A DNA stretch of 23,186 bases from Flavobacteriales bacterium (GTDB taxonomy: Bacteria > Bacteroidota > Bacteroidia > Flavobacteriales_F > PHOS-HE28): NCBI GenBank assembly GCA_016710685.1, contig JADJVC010000015.1:1-23186 (forward strand), given 5' to 3'. The number at the start of each line of letters is the position of its first letter. Positions within the stretch are counted from its first letter, which is position 1. Shown here piece after piece: positions 1 through 8,528 of the stretch. A program made the translations under genes and the position numbers. The notes under the pieces were generated by a model. It ran no database searches, was not told where the DNA came from, and saw only the letters and a program-made list of their open reading frames with translations.

Positions 1-413
1 CGTGCGTTGCATGTCGCGCACCACGCGCGGGTCGTTGCTCAAGAGCAAGCCCACTAGGCTCAGCAGGCGATTGGTCCACCACGGTGTTTGCAGGGCCGAT
101 CTGCGAATTTCCACCTTCACTCCAATAGAGGCGAAGTAGGGTTGATGAGGTCCAGATGGGTAGACCGTTGGCGTTCCAGCAGAGCGTGTCAGGGTGCAGG
201 TTGACGCCAGCTGATGCAAGATATGGATGGTGGTTATGCACGCGGCTTGTGCCTTGGCCACAGCGCCGGGGAGGTCGCCGTCTTGCGCAACAGGGCTGCT
301 TGAAGCCCATTGCGCGCCCATTTGCCTGTGGCTGGGCATGGGCGCTCCGTGCGGCGCAATCAACATGGCTGCGAAGGCGAGGTGCGGGGTAATCGGAACG
401 TTCCTCGCGTTGT
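1..413 (-). other. possible broken minus-strand coding region, unidentified
   Basis: I cannot identify a gene here. Reading the minus strand from about 413 down to 1 gives protein-like stretches in alternating frames. These include GDLPGAVAKAQAACITTIH, then GVNLHPDTLCWNANGLPIW, then a hydrophobic stretch (LLSLVGLLLSNDPRVV) near the left edge. The middle stretch faintly recalls the nucleotide-binding loop of phosphotransferase or lipopolysaccharide-kinase folds, but no diagnostic motif is complete, so this is a guess. The plus-strand frames over the same bases are Arg/Trp/Cys-rich and look like shadows. Positions 414-513 hold no recognisable coding sequence and would contain the 5' region of the gene starting at 514. 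Confidence 0.2.
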
Positions 414-513
414 GACTAAGTGGACGAGCCGTAGGTGAAGCCGCGTCGGGTGCGATGGTCGCCCGGCTGTTCGCTGCGCCCCGCCGCCGGTTAACCTACT
501 TTGCCGCCCTTCC

Positions 514-1505
514 ATGGAAAAAACCGTTGCGGATCGGGGGTGCTTGGGGCGGGTGCATTAGGCCGCATCCATGTGCAGCGGTTAAAGAACTGCAGGAGGA
601 AGTAACGGTAATTAACACGACATTTACGACCCACACCCTGAAAAGAGGCAGCGGCAGTAGCGGCGGAATTCGATGTGCCGACCTGTTCAGCATGGAGGAA
701 TTTGGTGGCGCAATGCGACGCGTGGACGTCAATGACGCCCCCACCCTCGCCCATCACGATTGCGCCATGTTTGCGCTGAACGCCGGCAAGCACGTCTTCA
801 TTGAAAAGCCAATCGCCAAACACCTTGCCCGAAGCACGGAAATAGCCGACGCGCCCGAAACCACCGGCAGCGTTCAAATCAAGGCGTGGAGCACTTCAAC
901 CCGGCATTCGTGGCGGTGCGCGGGGCCTGGGGCAGCCGTGTTCATTGAAACGCACCGGCTGGCCACGTTCGATGCACGGGAACAGATGTCAGCGTAGTGC
1001 TGGACTTAATGATGCGTCAGGACATTATTCTCACGTCAACAACTGCGCTGGCGGGCGTGCGGGCCAGACCCGGCGTATCGGTGGTGAGCGAAACGCCCGA
1101 CATCGCCAATGCGCGCATCACCTTCGTAAACGGCTTCACCGCCAACCCCACGGCCAACCGCTTCAGCATGAAAGATACGCAAAACGCGCTTTCCAGAAAA
1201 GACGCCTATCGGCGTAGACATAAGCACGCAGGAAAGCCGAGATCTTGCGGATGCACCAACGATAGAAAACCGGGCCCCTTCCGCGGTAACCGTCCGGCTT
1301 AGTCCCGGGCAAGGGCCACCGCGAGATCCCCTTTGAAAAACCACGTGCCCGCCGACAACGCCATCCGGGAGGAACTGCGCGCCTTTGCCAACTCCGTTCG
1401 CCCAATACACGCCCACTTGTGCCCGCCACGCGGACGGTTTGGCCGCGCTGGAACTGGACCATCGGTGATCGGTGCCATGGCCAAAGCCGCCGCCAGCCAT
1501 ACTAA
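514..1505 (+). CDS. Gfo/Idh/MocA-family NAD(P)-dependent oxidoreductase (frameshifted)
   Basis: The product is a sugar- or cyclitol-type dehydrogenase of the Gfo/Idh/MocA family, with an N-terminal Rossmann domain and a C-terminal alpha/beta substrate domain. The start is ATG 514. The first codons need indel correction: the run of six A gives MEK, then PLRIG, a degenerate G-x-G-x-x-G loop, and GRIHV-like sequence. The clearest family signature is FALNAGKHVFIEKPIAK (about 770-820), with the EKP catalytic-lysine motif. ETHRLATFDAR (945-977) and the continuation ETPDIANARITFVNGF (1091-1138) match the C-terminal domain. The last part, VIGAMAKAAASH, is read near 1467-1500. The stop TAA (1503-1505) overlaps the next gene's ATG as TAATG, implying co-transcription. 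Total length is about 330 codons, normal for the family. At least five frame changes occur. The substrate is unknown; neighbours suggest nucleotide-sugar or cell-surface metabolism. Confidence 0.8.
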
Positions 1506-2384
1506 TGGACCTTGCGCCGTACCCGCACAGGAAACACCACGGCCCGCCCCCTGCCCTTCTGCGGCCGACCTTACTGTTGTTAGCCTCTTGCACCAAAGAC
1601 GGGGGCCACCCCGCCTATCTACAACTCGGCACTCCGACGGTGGTTGCCGAAGGCGGCAAGCAAGCATCCTCCAAAGTCACGGATTGCTGGGTGTTCCTTA
1701 ACGACCAGCCTATTGGCGTTTGAGAGCCGGAGTAGAATCCGTTGATCGGCTCCGGCAGCGCACGCTTGAAGGTGATCGCAGGGATACGCAACAACGGCAG
1801 CACAGACGACCGGATCCAATACCCGTACTACGCCACATGGGAGCAGCAAGTGGACTTGGTGCCGGAGCAATCGGTGAGTTACGCGCCGGAATTCCACTAT
1901 TACGGCGGCCTCTCCTACTGGCTGGCGGATTTTCCGGAGTCCGGCGTGCGTTTCTGACACCTCCAACTGCACCGCGGTGATGCTGCCAGTGCCGGGGGAC
2001 GGCACGCTGGTGGGCGAACAAACGCGCGTGGGGCCGGAGCGGGACGCGACCCTTTCGTACCTCGCGTAAGCAGCGGCGACCCCTTTATTCCCCAAGCCCC
2101 AACGCGTTTTGGAAGTTGACTACCGCAGCGACGTGGCGTTGCTGTTCCGGGGTAAACATACACGGCCGGTAGCACGAACCAACCGTACGAAGTGGGCTAT
2201 GCTTACGCCGCCCCCCACATCGCATGATGGAAGCAGTTGGCCGTGGAACAAGATGCATCAACATCGGCACGCCGATGAGCGTTGCCGGGTCGGACATGCG
2301 CTTCTACATCCGCGCTGAACTGCCCGAAGCCGATCGACCTCCGCGTCGGTCGAGCCGGACAACATCAAACTGGTGCAGCCCTAA
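1505..2384 (+). CDS. Bacteroidota lipoprotein, conserved hypothetical (frameshifted)
   Basis: ATG 1505 overlaps the upstream stop (TAATG). The N-terminus has basic residues (HRKHH), a hydrophobic core (LRPTLLLLAS) and a lipobox ending LASC with the lipidation Cys near residue 28, so the product should be a membrane lipoprotein. The mature part reads HPAYLQLGTPTVVAEGG, then VTDCWVFLNDQPIGV, LKVIAGIRNNG, RIQYPYYATWEQQVDLVP, and ends with INIGTPMSVAGSDMRFYIRAEL and NIKLVQP before TAA 2382-2384. From memory, the order 'V-DaWVfvdnq-iG' then 'i.pGI..NG...r..YPfY' belongs to a widespread uncharacterised Bacteroidota lipoprotein family of about 280-300 residues; this one would be about 293. No enzymatic motif is visible. 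It lies 2 bases before the sugar transferase, so a role alongside surface-polysaccharide assembly is possible but is only inference. At least four indels interrupt the frame. Confidence 0.7.
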
Positions 2385-2386
2385 GC

Positions 2387-3813
2387 ATGGGAAAAACGCG
2401 GCCAAGTCATGCTGTATGTACTGGCCGACCTGTTGGCCAGTGCTTTGGCGTGGACGCTTTTTCTTCCTGTTCCGGAAAATGTACATGGAGCCCATGAAAT
2501 TCCATCATGCGGTGCCGGTGGAACTGGACGGACAATACTGGCTGGGACTGGCTTTGGTACCGCTCTTCTGGGTCGGTCTGTTCGTGGTGATCGGCGGTTA
2601 TTCGGACATCTTCCGGCGCTTCCGCACCAAGGAATTGGGGCAGACCTTGCTCATCGCTTTCATCGGCTCCATGATGATATTCTTCGCCCTGCTGTTGGAC
2701 GATACCGTTGCGGCGCCCAAGTTCTACTACCGCTCTTTCGGTGCGCTGTTCGGTCTCAATTTCGCGTTGCTGTTCCTCTTCCGCTTCCTACTGACCAGCC
2801 GCACGGTGAACCGCGTGCATGACCGGCGCATCGGCTTCAACTTACGCGCTGTTGATAGGTGGCAACGAACGCGCTATCGCCATCCATGCGGAGATCAAAG
2901 GGCTGCGGAAATCGCCTGGCAACCGGTTCGTGGGTTTCGTGAACGTGAACGGCGGTGACCAGCAATTGGCGGAAGTAGGTGTACCACGTTTGGGCAAGTG
3001 GGATGAGCTCCGAAGCTTGATTCCCCAACATCAGGTTCAAGAAGCCATCATCGCGGTGGAAAGCAGCGAACAGCGCGCACATCAGCGCATCCTCAACGAG
3101 CTGGACGGCACGGCGGTGCGTATCAAAGATCATCCCGGACATGTACGACATTCCTGGCGGGGGAGCGTGAAGATGACCAGCATCTTCGGGGCGCCGCTGA
3201 TCGAGGTGAACCCGCGATCATGCCGGCGTGGCAATTCGCGCTGAAGCGTGTGTATTCGATGTGGTGTTCAGCTTATTGGCCTTGATCCTTGCTTAGCCCG
3301 GTGATGCTGGTAACCGCCATTTTGGTAACGACCAGTTCCAAGGGAACCGTGCTCTTCCGTCAGGAGCGCATCGGCTTGGGCGGCAAGCCGTTCCGGATCA
3401 TCAAATTCCGCAGCATGGTGGCCAACGCCGAGAGCGGCGGGCCGCAGTTGAGCAGTGCCGACGACCCCCGCATCACGCCCATCGGCCGGTTCCTGCGGCG
3501 CACGCGAATGGACGAGCTACCCGCAGTTCTGGAACGTGTTGAAAGGCGACATGAGCTTGGTGGGCCCGCCCGGAGCGGCAGCACTTCATAGACCGCATTT
3601 TGCAAGTTGCGCCACATTATCGCCACCTGCACAAAGTGCGTCCGGGCCCTACCAGCTGGGGCCGGGTCAAGTTCGGCTATGCCGAAAACGTGGACCAAAT
3701 GGTGCGCCGGTTGAAGTACGACATCCTGTACATCGAGAACATGAGCCTCGCGGTGGACCTGGAAGATCCTGGCGTACACGGTGATCATTATTTTTGAAGG
3801 GGACGGGAAGTAG
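2387..3813 (+). CDS. polyprenyl-phosphate sugar-1-phosphate transferase (exopolysaccharide/O-antigen initiation), frameshifted
   Basis: This integral membrane enzyme of the bacterial sugar transferase family (WbaP/WcaJ type) moves a sugar-1-phosphate from a nucleotide sugar to undecaprenyl phosphate, the first step of capsule, O-antigen or exopolysaccharide synthesis. It starts at ATG 2387. N-terminal hydrophobic helices follow (LADLLASALAWTLFFLFRK, WLGLALVPLFWVGLFVVIGGY, LLIAFIGSMMIFFALLLD, LFGLNFALLFLFRFLL). A soluble CoA-binding-like Rossmann domain comes next (ALLIGGNERAIAIHAEI at about 2846, EAIIAVESSEQRAHQRI). The C-terminal catalytic domain carries LFRQERIGLGGKPFRIIKFR then SM (3352-3417), DELPQFWNVLKGDMSLVGP (about 3511-3565) and YIENMSLAVDLKILAYT at the end, before TAG 3811-3813. 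At about 475 codons it is full length. Breaks occur near 2400, 2455, 2825, 3220, 3290, 3525 and 3765. Acting with the upstream oxidoreductase is plausible. Confidence 0.9.
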
Positions 3814-3838
3814 GGGCCGCATTTGTAGGGTGCATTCG

Positions 3839-3864
3839 TTGGGGCCGCAAATTTGCGGCCCCAA
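3839..3864. terminator. 26-base perfect palindrome, probable bidirectional terminator
   Basis: The segment is a perfect palindrome: TTGGGGCCGC, AAATTT at the centre, then GCGGCCCCAA. It lies 25 bases after the stop of the sugar transferase and 25 bases before the ATG of the next gene. A GC-rich stem of about 11 pairs would form in RNA from either strand. There is no T tract, so factor-independent termination is not assured. A partial copy, GGGGCCGCATTTG, lies just upstream at 3813-3825. Confidence 0.5.
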
Positions 3865-3889
3865 TGCAAACGCGGCCCACCTCCGCGGC

Positions 3890-4777
3890 ATGAAAATTTC
3901 CGTAATCGGCGCGGGCAAATGGGCAACGGCATCGCACGTATTCGCCCAGGGCGGCCACGACGTGGTCCTTATCGACATTGCGCAAGCCAGCTTGGACAAG
4001 GCCATGGCCACCATTGGCAAGAACATGGGTCGGCAGGTGGAAAAAGGCAAGCTTTCCGAGGCGGACAAGCAGGCTGCATTGGCACGCATCACCACGCAGA
4101 CCGACACCGCTATTGGCGTGAAGAACGCCGAGGCTCGTTATTGAAGCCGCCACGGAAAACGTGGACCTAAAATTGAAGCATCTTCCAAGGCCATGGACGA
4201 GCATGCCCCGAAGGGTTGCATTCTCGCTACCAACACCAGCAGTATCAGCATCACCAAAGATCGCGAGCGGTCACCGGCCGGCCGGCCCAAGTGATCGGCA
4301 TGCACTTCATGAACCCGGTTCCCGTGATGAAGCTCGTGGAAGCTGATCGCGGCTACAACACCAGCGATGCCGTAACGAAGACCGTGATGGAGCTGAGCCG
4401 CGCCATCGGCAAAGAGCCGGTGGAAGTGCGCGACTACGCAGGCTTCGTGGCCAATCGCATCCTGATGCAATGATCAACGAGGCCATCGAAACGCTGTTCC
4501 AGGCGTGGGCGGCGTGGCGGAGATCGATACGGTGATGAAGCTGGGCATGGCGCACCCCATGGGCCCGTTGCAACTGGCGGATTTCATCGGCTTGGACACG
4601 TGCTTGGCAATTATGCGCGTACTGCACGACGGCTTCGGCCAACCGAAATACGCGCCCTGTCCCCTACTGGTGCAGATGGTGACAGCGGACAAGCTTGGCG
4701 TGAAGAGCGGCGAAGGATTTTACAAGTACACCCCTGGCGGTAAGGACGCAGTAGTGGCGCCAGCGTTCGCTTCGTGA
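3890..4777 (+). CDS. hbd: 3-hydroxybutyryl-CoA / 3-hydroxyacyl-CoA dehydrogenase (frameshifted)
   Basis: The cytoplasmic enzyme reversibly oxidises (S)-3-hydroxyacyl-CoA to 3-oxoacyl-CoA with NAD(P). ATG 3890 begins MKISVIGAG; one missing base then breaks the expected GxGxMG loop (observed GKWATASHVFAQGGHDV). LIDIAQASLDKAMATI follows. Past a second break the family core reads ATNTSSISIT (catalytic-site Ser), GRPAQVIGMHFMNPVPVMKL (catalytic His and Asn), RAIGKEPVEVRDYAGFVANR, then INEAIETLFQ. The C-terminal helical domain has MKLGMAHPMGPLQLADFIGL and GEGFYKYTPGG. Stop is TGA 4775-4777. Total length is 296 codons, the usual size for stand-alone short-chain enzymes, so the breaks near 3928, 4135, 4190, 4260, 4345 and 4470 look like compensating sequencing indels. 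The short-chain (C4) substrate is inferred from stand-alone architecture. Confidence 0.88.
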
Positions 4778-4779
4778 AC

Positions 4780-5273
4780 ATGGTTCGGCACATCGCATTT
4801 ATCGCAGCCACCTCGCTCTACTGGGATCCTGCGGGCGCCCTGAAAGCACGGGCAGGGGCGCTGGAGAAAACACGGTAACGTGCACCCCGAAAACGAATCG
4901 CATTGCTATCTGCAAGTCACCAAAGGCGCGCCGGCCGGGCATGGCACGGACACTATTCCCGGTGTAGTGGATACGCTGTCCATCAAACTGGACGTGCTTG
5001 GCGAGCTGGCGAACGGTACGTACAACTGGCATCCGCAGGAAAAAGACCGCAAGTCCGGATCCTTCACCGGCACGCTCGAAAACGGGACAGTCACTGCGTT
5101 GTTGACCTACACGGCTGAAGGCATCACAGCTAAAGAGGAAGTGCTGTTCAAATTGGAAACCGGCGGATTACGTGTGGGCACTGGACAGTTAGTTCAGAGC
5201 GAAGGCGTGTGGCTCTTCAAGGATAAATCGCAGGTCAGTTATGGAATCCACTCCCGGAGGTTCCTGTAAATGA
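4780..5273 (+). CDS. small lipoprotein, unknown function (frameshifted)
   Basis: ATG 4780 lies two bases after the preceding stop, so the two genes are probably co-transcribed. The N-terminus MVRHIAFIAATSL is followed, with one indel, by a lipobox-like LLLGSC-G, suggesting an envelope lipoprotein. The mature domain reads HPENESHCYLQVTKG, then GVVDTLSIKLDVLGELANGTY, ENGTVTALLTYTAEG, EEVLFKLETGGLRVGTGQL and WLFKDKSQVSYG. This alternating beta-strand pattern resembles small Bacteroidota beta-sandwich lipoproteins. I do not recognise a named family. The C-terminus is ambiguous: the uninterrupted frame stops at TAA 5267-5269, while a more natural ending (PEVPVK) uses TGA 5271-5273. Length is about 160 residues. 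Confidence 0.6.
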
Positions 5274-5369
5274 AGGACCTCTTTGATGGCATGACCACAA
5301 TCGCCTGCTGGAACTGCGATGGAGTTGATATGTGCGGATGGGGCGCCAATGGCCTTCAATACGCACCAC

Positions 5370-5403
5370 GGTAAAGGGCCGCTAAAGCGACCCCTCTTTT
5401 ACC
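5370..5403. terminator. bidirectional intrinsic-type terminator between convergent genes
   Basis: An inverted repeat pairs GGTAAA with TTTACC outside and GGG-CGCT with AGCG-CCC inside around a short AA loop, with one internal mismatch. It gives A-rich and T-rich flanks on both strands. It lies between the 3' ends of the plus-strand lipoprotein gene and the minus-strand T9SS cargo gene, as expected for a shared terminator. Confidence 0.65.
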
Positions 5404-5421
5404 TTCCCGATACAACTGAGC

Positions 5422-6286
5422 TCAGCGCTTCACGAAGGAGCGCACCTGGCGTTTCCCGTCCACCATGCGGACTTGCAAGAAGTAACGGCCTGTAGATAAA
5501 TCCGCAACATCCACTGACGCTTGCTGCGCACCAACGGCTTGCTCAAGTACTGAACGGCCGGTGAGGTCCATCACCATCAAATCGGCGATGGGACTGTCCG
5601 CGGTCACATTTACTTCATCCGTAGCAAGAGAAGGAAAAATGCGAAGGCCTGAGACTTGGTCCAGCTCCCCGATGGCGCTCGCAGCGCCGAAACCAAGGTC
5701 ATCTATTTTGATGAAACTGCCCTCCACCGGTGAATTAAGGCTGGATGCAACGATAATGTAGGCCGTATCCGGGTTCATCGCGTTGAAATACTGGATCGGC
5801 ACGTTGAGGTTTTGCCATCCGGAAAGCGTGCCGATAGCGGTGGCAGCGCCCCCGCCTACACTGTCGCTGTGTTGCGTCACGGTGTTCCATTTCGTCAGAT
5901 AGATCGCGACGAAGCCCGAATCGGTTGGTTGGATTCCATATTGCCATTTGCCCGTGAGTGCTGCAGGGCGGGAAGAGTAGGCGAAACCCGTGGACCCGCT
6001 GTTCGCGTCCCCCAAGGTCATGATGCCTTGTATCATTCCAAACGCCGTGTTGCGCGTTGTTACTGTGGCGTAGTAGCTGCCTACCGCCCCAGGGCTGCCT
6101 TGCGCGCAAGATGGCTGGGCACCTGCCAGGGAGGTAAGAGAGCGTTGAACGTGATCCACTGGGCAGGGGTCCTGATAGGTGCCCACAGTGTTCCAGGTTT
6201 CAAAGCCCCCATTGGGTATTTGGGGCCAAGGCCGTTGCGGACGAAAGTGCGGCAACGGCGCCGACCAAGAGTAGTTTGTGTTTCAT
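5422..6286 (-). CDS. secreted T9SS cargo protein with C-terminal sorting domain
   Basis: Likely exported by Sec and then the type IX secretion system. The start is the ATG at 6286-6284: MKHKLLLVGAVAALSSATAL is a signal peptide. One indel near 6215 then shifts to the main frame, which opens QIPNGGFETWNTVGTY. The central domain (GSYYATVTTRNTAFG, YSSRPAALTGKWQYG, GWQNLNVPIQYF, DTAYIIVASSLN, IKIDDLGFG) looks like the beta-sandwich carbohydrate-binding-like domain seen in Bacteroidota secreted proteins that start with NGGFE-W. The C-terminal 75 residues are a type A sorting domain: LRIFPSLATDEVNV, LMVMDLTGRSV, VDVADLSTGRYFLQVRM and the terminal VRSFVKR. Stop is TGA (5424-5422). Total is about 288 residues. 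The ligand is unknown. Confidence 0.85.
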
Positions 6287-6474
6287 TTTAGCGGGATTTT
6301 GGATATCAAAGTTCGGCAACTTTAGACCCGTTGCGCAAGTGTTTATAACTCTTTGCTGCCCGAACCTTGAAGTCGGCCTCCGGAGCCGTGTTGCGAGCAA
6401 AAAAAGAACGCGTTTGGCGCAACATACACCCGTTGCTGGATCAAGGCAAGCTCATTTCCCCCGACCTTTCGCCC

Positions 6475-7187
6475 ATGAAAATGCGCACCAACACGCTGCT
6501 TGGCACGGCGGCGATACTGAACAACGGCGGCGAGCTCCGCTTCTACCAGCGCGGCGAAGATTTTGCCATTGAAGTGGTGGGCATCGACGGCGACTTAATG
6601 AACAGCGCGGTACATGGCAGCGAGGAATTGCTTGCTGAAATGGCCTTGAAGCGCTTGGCCTCTCCCCTCACGGCGCGTGTGTTGGTGGGCGGCTTGGGCA
6701 TGGGGTTCACGTTGCGCGCAGCGTTGAAGCACACGGGATCGAAATCGCAAGTTGTGGTGGCGGAATTAGTGCCCGAGGTGATTGAATGGAACAAAGGTCC
6801 GCTGGGCGAAAAAGCAGGAAACCCCATGCAGGACCCGCGTGCTTTGGTGCGTGAGGGCGACGTGGCAGTGATCATCCGCGAGCGGAAAGAAGCCTACGAC
6901 ACTATCTTGCTGGATACTGACAACGGTCCGGAAGGCTTGACGCAGAACGACAACCGGAAGATCGACAGCTCCGCGGGTATCCGCGCCATCCACGATTGTT
7001 GCGGACCGGCGGCGTGCTGGCGGTATGGAGCACGCATCCGGACAAGCCGTTCTCCCGGCGTTTGGGCATGGGCGGTTTCCGCGTGGAAGAGGTGCAAGTG
7101 CCCGCGATGGGAACGAAAGGAATGCGGCACACGCTGTGGTTCGCGAAGAAGCTGCCGCCGGAGCGGAAGGGGCCGCAGCGTCGGTGA
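6475..7187 (+). CDS. spermidine synthase-like (class I SAM-dependent) protein
   Basis: The protein resembles the stand-alone spermidine-synthase-like methyltransferase-fold family of about 220-240 residues. I chose ATG 6475 (MKMRTNTLLGTA) because family members start close to the GGELRFYQRGEDFAIEVVG segment; the same frame remains open upstream to 6367. Core motifs are LMNSAVHGSEELLAEMAL, ARVLVGGLGMGFTLRAAL (SAM-like Gly-rich loop), VVVAELVPEVIEWNKGPL, YDTILLDTDNGPEGLT (acidic D-x-D-N-GPEG catalytic-type motif), then LRTGGVLAVWSTHPDKPF and GMRHTLWFAKK after one indel near 6990. Stop is TGA 7185-7187. Although called spermidine synthase in many annotations, putrescine aminopropyl transfer has not been shown for this subfamily to my knowledge. 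Confidence 0.8.
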
Positions 7188-7295
7188 GTGGTTTGCTCGT
7201 TATTACCGAGCGTATCGAAATGACCTTTCACGAATAGTCTTGGTCCCGACATGAGTGGTCCCCGAGTTCGTGCAAATTTGCGTGCAGGATATTCC

Positions 7296-8432
7296 ATGAC
7301 CGGAAACAAAACACAATTCGATGCCACCAGCGAAGCCCCGGACAAAGGTCCGCCTTTGCACGTAGGCCCGAACGCCCGCAAGGCCGTCTTCATCATCGCC
7401 ATATTGCTCTGCCTCAGCCCGGCGATGAGCCCGCCGCTGGCGCTGTTACTAGGCTTGGTGCTGTCGATCACCATCGGTGATCCGTTCGCGGATTTCAACC
7501 ACAAGGCAACGGGCTGGTTGCTGAAAGCATCCGTGGTAGGCTTAGGCTTCGGCATGAATTTGCAGCACGCCATCGCCGCCGGGAAGGACGGTTTGATCTT
7601 CACCGTGTTCTCTATCACGATCACCCTTGTTGCTGGCTGGTTCATCGCGAAGCGCTTGAAGGTGGACGGCATTTCGGCCTTCCTCATATCCAGCGGTACC
7701 GCCATTTGCGGGGGCAGCGCCATCGCTGCTGTTTCGCCCATTGTACGCGCGGACCGCAACCAGATGTCCGTCGCGCTCGGCACCGTGTTCATCCTGAATT
7801 CCGTGGCGTTGCTGGTCTTCCCGCTCTTGGGGCACCTGCTGAACATGAGCCAGCACGAGTTCGGCATGTGGTGCGCCATCGCCATCCACGACACCAGCTC
7901 GGTGGTGGGCGCGGCCGCAGCCTACGGCAACGAAGCACTGCAGGTGGCCACCACGGTGAAGCTGGAGCGCGCACTGTGGATCATCCCGCTGTCGCTGATC
8001 ACCGCGCTGGTGATGAAGGGCGGCGGCAAGGTGAAGATCCCTTGGTTCATCGGCCTGTTCATTTTGGCCATGATCATCAGCAGCTATTTCCTGCAGTTTG
8101 GCGAACTCTACCGTTGGCTTGAACTGTCGGCAAAACGCGGTCTCACGCTCACGCTCTTCCTCATCGGCGCCAGCCTCACCCTGGGCACCATGCGCAGCGT
8201 GGGGGTGAAGCCGATGGTGCTGGGAATCATACTGTGGGTATTGATCAGCACGATGTCGTTAGTGGCGATCTTTGTGGGTGGGGTGAGGTGTGGAGGTTCA
8301 CCACAGAGCCACAGAGAGCACAGAGAAATGCAGATAGTTCCCCGATACGTATTGGGGGGGCGAATGCCGACCGACGTTGTTCCTCCCCGTTCACGAGGAG
8401 TCCCGGCCTACAAGCCGGGAGGCGATCTTTGA
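7296..8432 (+). CDS. YeiH-family putative sulfate exporter / UPF0324 membrane protein
   Basis: This polytopic inner-membrane protein belongs to the conserved hypothetical 698 (YeiH/PSE) family. ATG 7296 (MTGNKTQFD) is preferred over the in-frame ATG 7251 because the family core begins soon after. About ten hydrophobic segments are visible, including AVFIIAILLCLSPAMSPPLA, FTVFSITITLVAGWFIAKRL and GLFILAMIISSYFLQFG. Family signatures are SSGTAICGGSAIAAVSPIVR, AIAIHDTSSVVGAAAAYG, TLTLFLIGASLTLG and ILWVLISTMSLVAIF. The frame is unbroken. The natural C-terminus should fall near LVAIF (about 8274); the last 50 or so codons run into the repeat element at 8297 and read as low-complexity sequence (GSPQSHREHREMQ). 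A stop was probably lost, by repeat insertion or an indel. Sulfate or sulfonate export is a family-level suggestion only. Confidence 0.85.
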   Translation: MTGNKTQFDATSEAPDKGPPLHVGPNARKAVFIIAILLCLSPAMSPPLALLLGLVLSITIGDPFADFNHKATGWLLKASVVGLGFGMNLQHAIAAGKDGLIFTVFSITITLVAGWFIAKRLKVDGISAFLISSGTAICGGSAIAAVSPIVRADRNQMSVALGTVFILNSVALLVFPLLGHLLNMSQHEFGMWCAIAIHDTSSVVGAAAAYGNEALQVATTVKLERALWIIPLSLITALVMKGGGKVKIPWFIGLFILAMIISSYFLQFGELYRWLELSAKRGLTLTLFLIGASLTLGTMRSVGVKPMVLGIILWVLISTMSLVAIFVGGVRCGGSPQSHREHREMQIVPRYVLGGRMPTDVVPPRSRGVPAYKPGGDL

Positions 8433-8484
8433 TTCAATTGCCTGCGGCCACTACCCTCCGTGTCCTCTGTGCCGCTGTGGTGAA
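8297..8484. repeat. structured intergenic repeat with inverted CACAGAG-type arms
   Basis: The left arm (8297-8328) reads TTCACCACAGAGCCACAGAG and continues with more CACAGAG units. The right arm (8455-8484) is its imperfect inverse, whose complement begins TTCACCACAGCGGCACAGAG. Each arm is made of 8-10 base CACAGAG-type units. Inside are hairpins: CCCC...GGGG around a near-palindromic GATACGTATT (8340-8357), a weaker CTCC/GGAG pair (about 8382-8400), and TCCCGGC/GCCGGGA with loop CTACAA (8401-8420). No ORF of substance lies within. Related CACAGAG arrays occur, from memory, in intergenic DNA of many environmental bacteria, with no assigned function. Confidence 0.8.
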
Positions 8485-8528
8485 AAGCCTTTATACCCTA
8501 ACTGCCAATCCCAGCCCAATTTCATCCC

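Noticed and set aside
2819..3244. Separate nucleotide-binding gene inside the sugar transferase
   Set aside because: It is the central soluble domain of the same protein, separated only by indels.
5270..5374. 34-codon ORF with WNCDGVDMCGWG cysteines, start overlapping the preceding gene's end
   Set aside because: It runs into the terminator hairpin, has no homology I recognise, and may be an out-of-frame tail of the lipoprotein.
6902..7894. Long minus-strand open frame of 330 codons opposite the spermidine-synthase-like and YeiH genes
   Set aside because: The plus-strand frames carry clear family motifs; the minus frame is a high-GC shadow with no recognisable domain.
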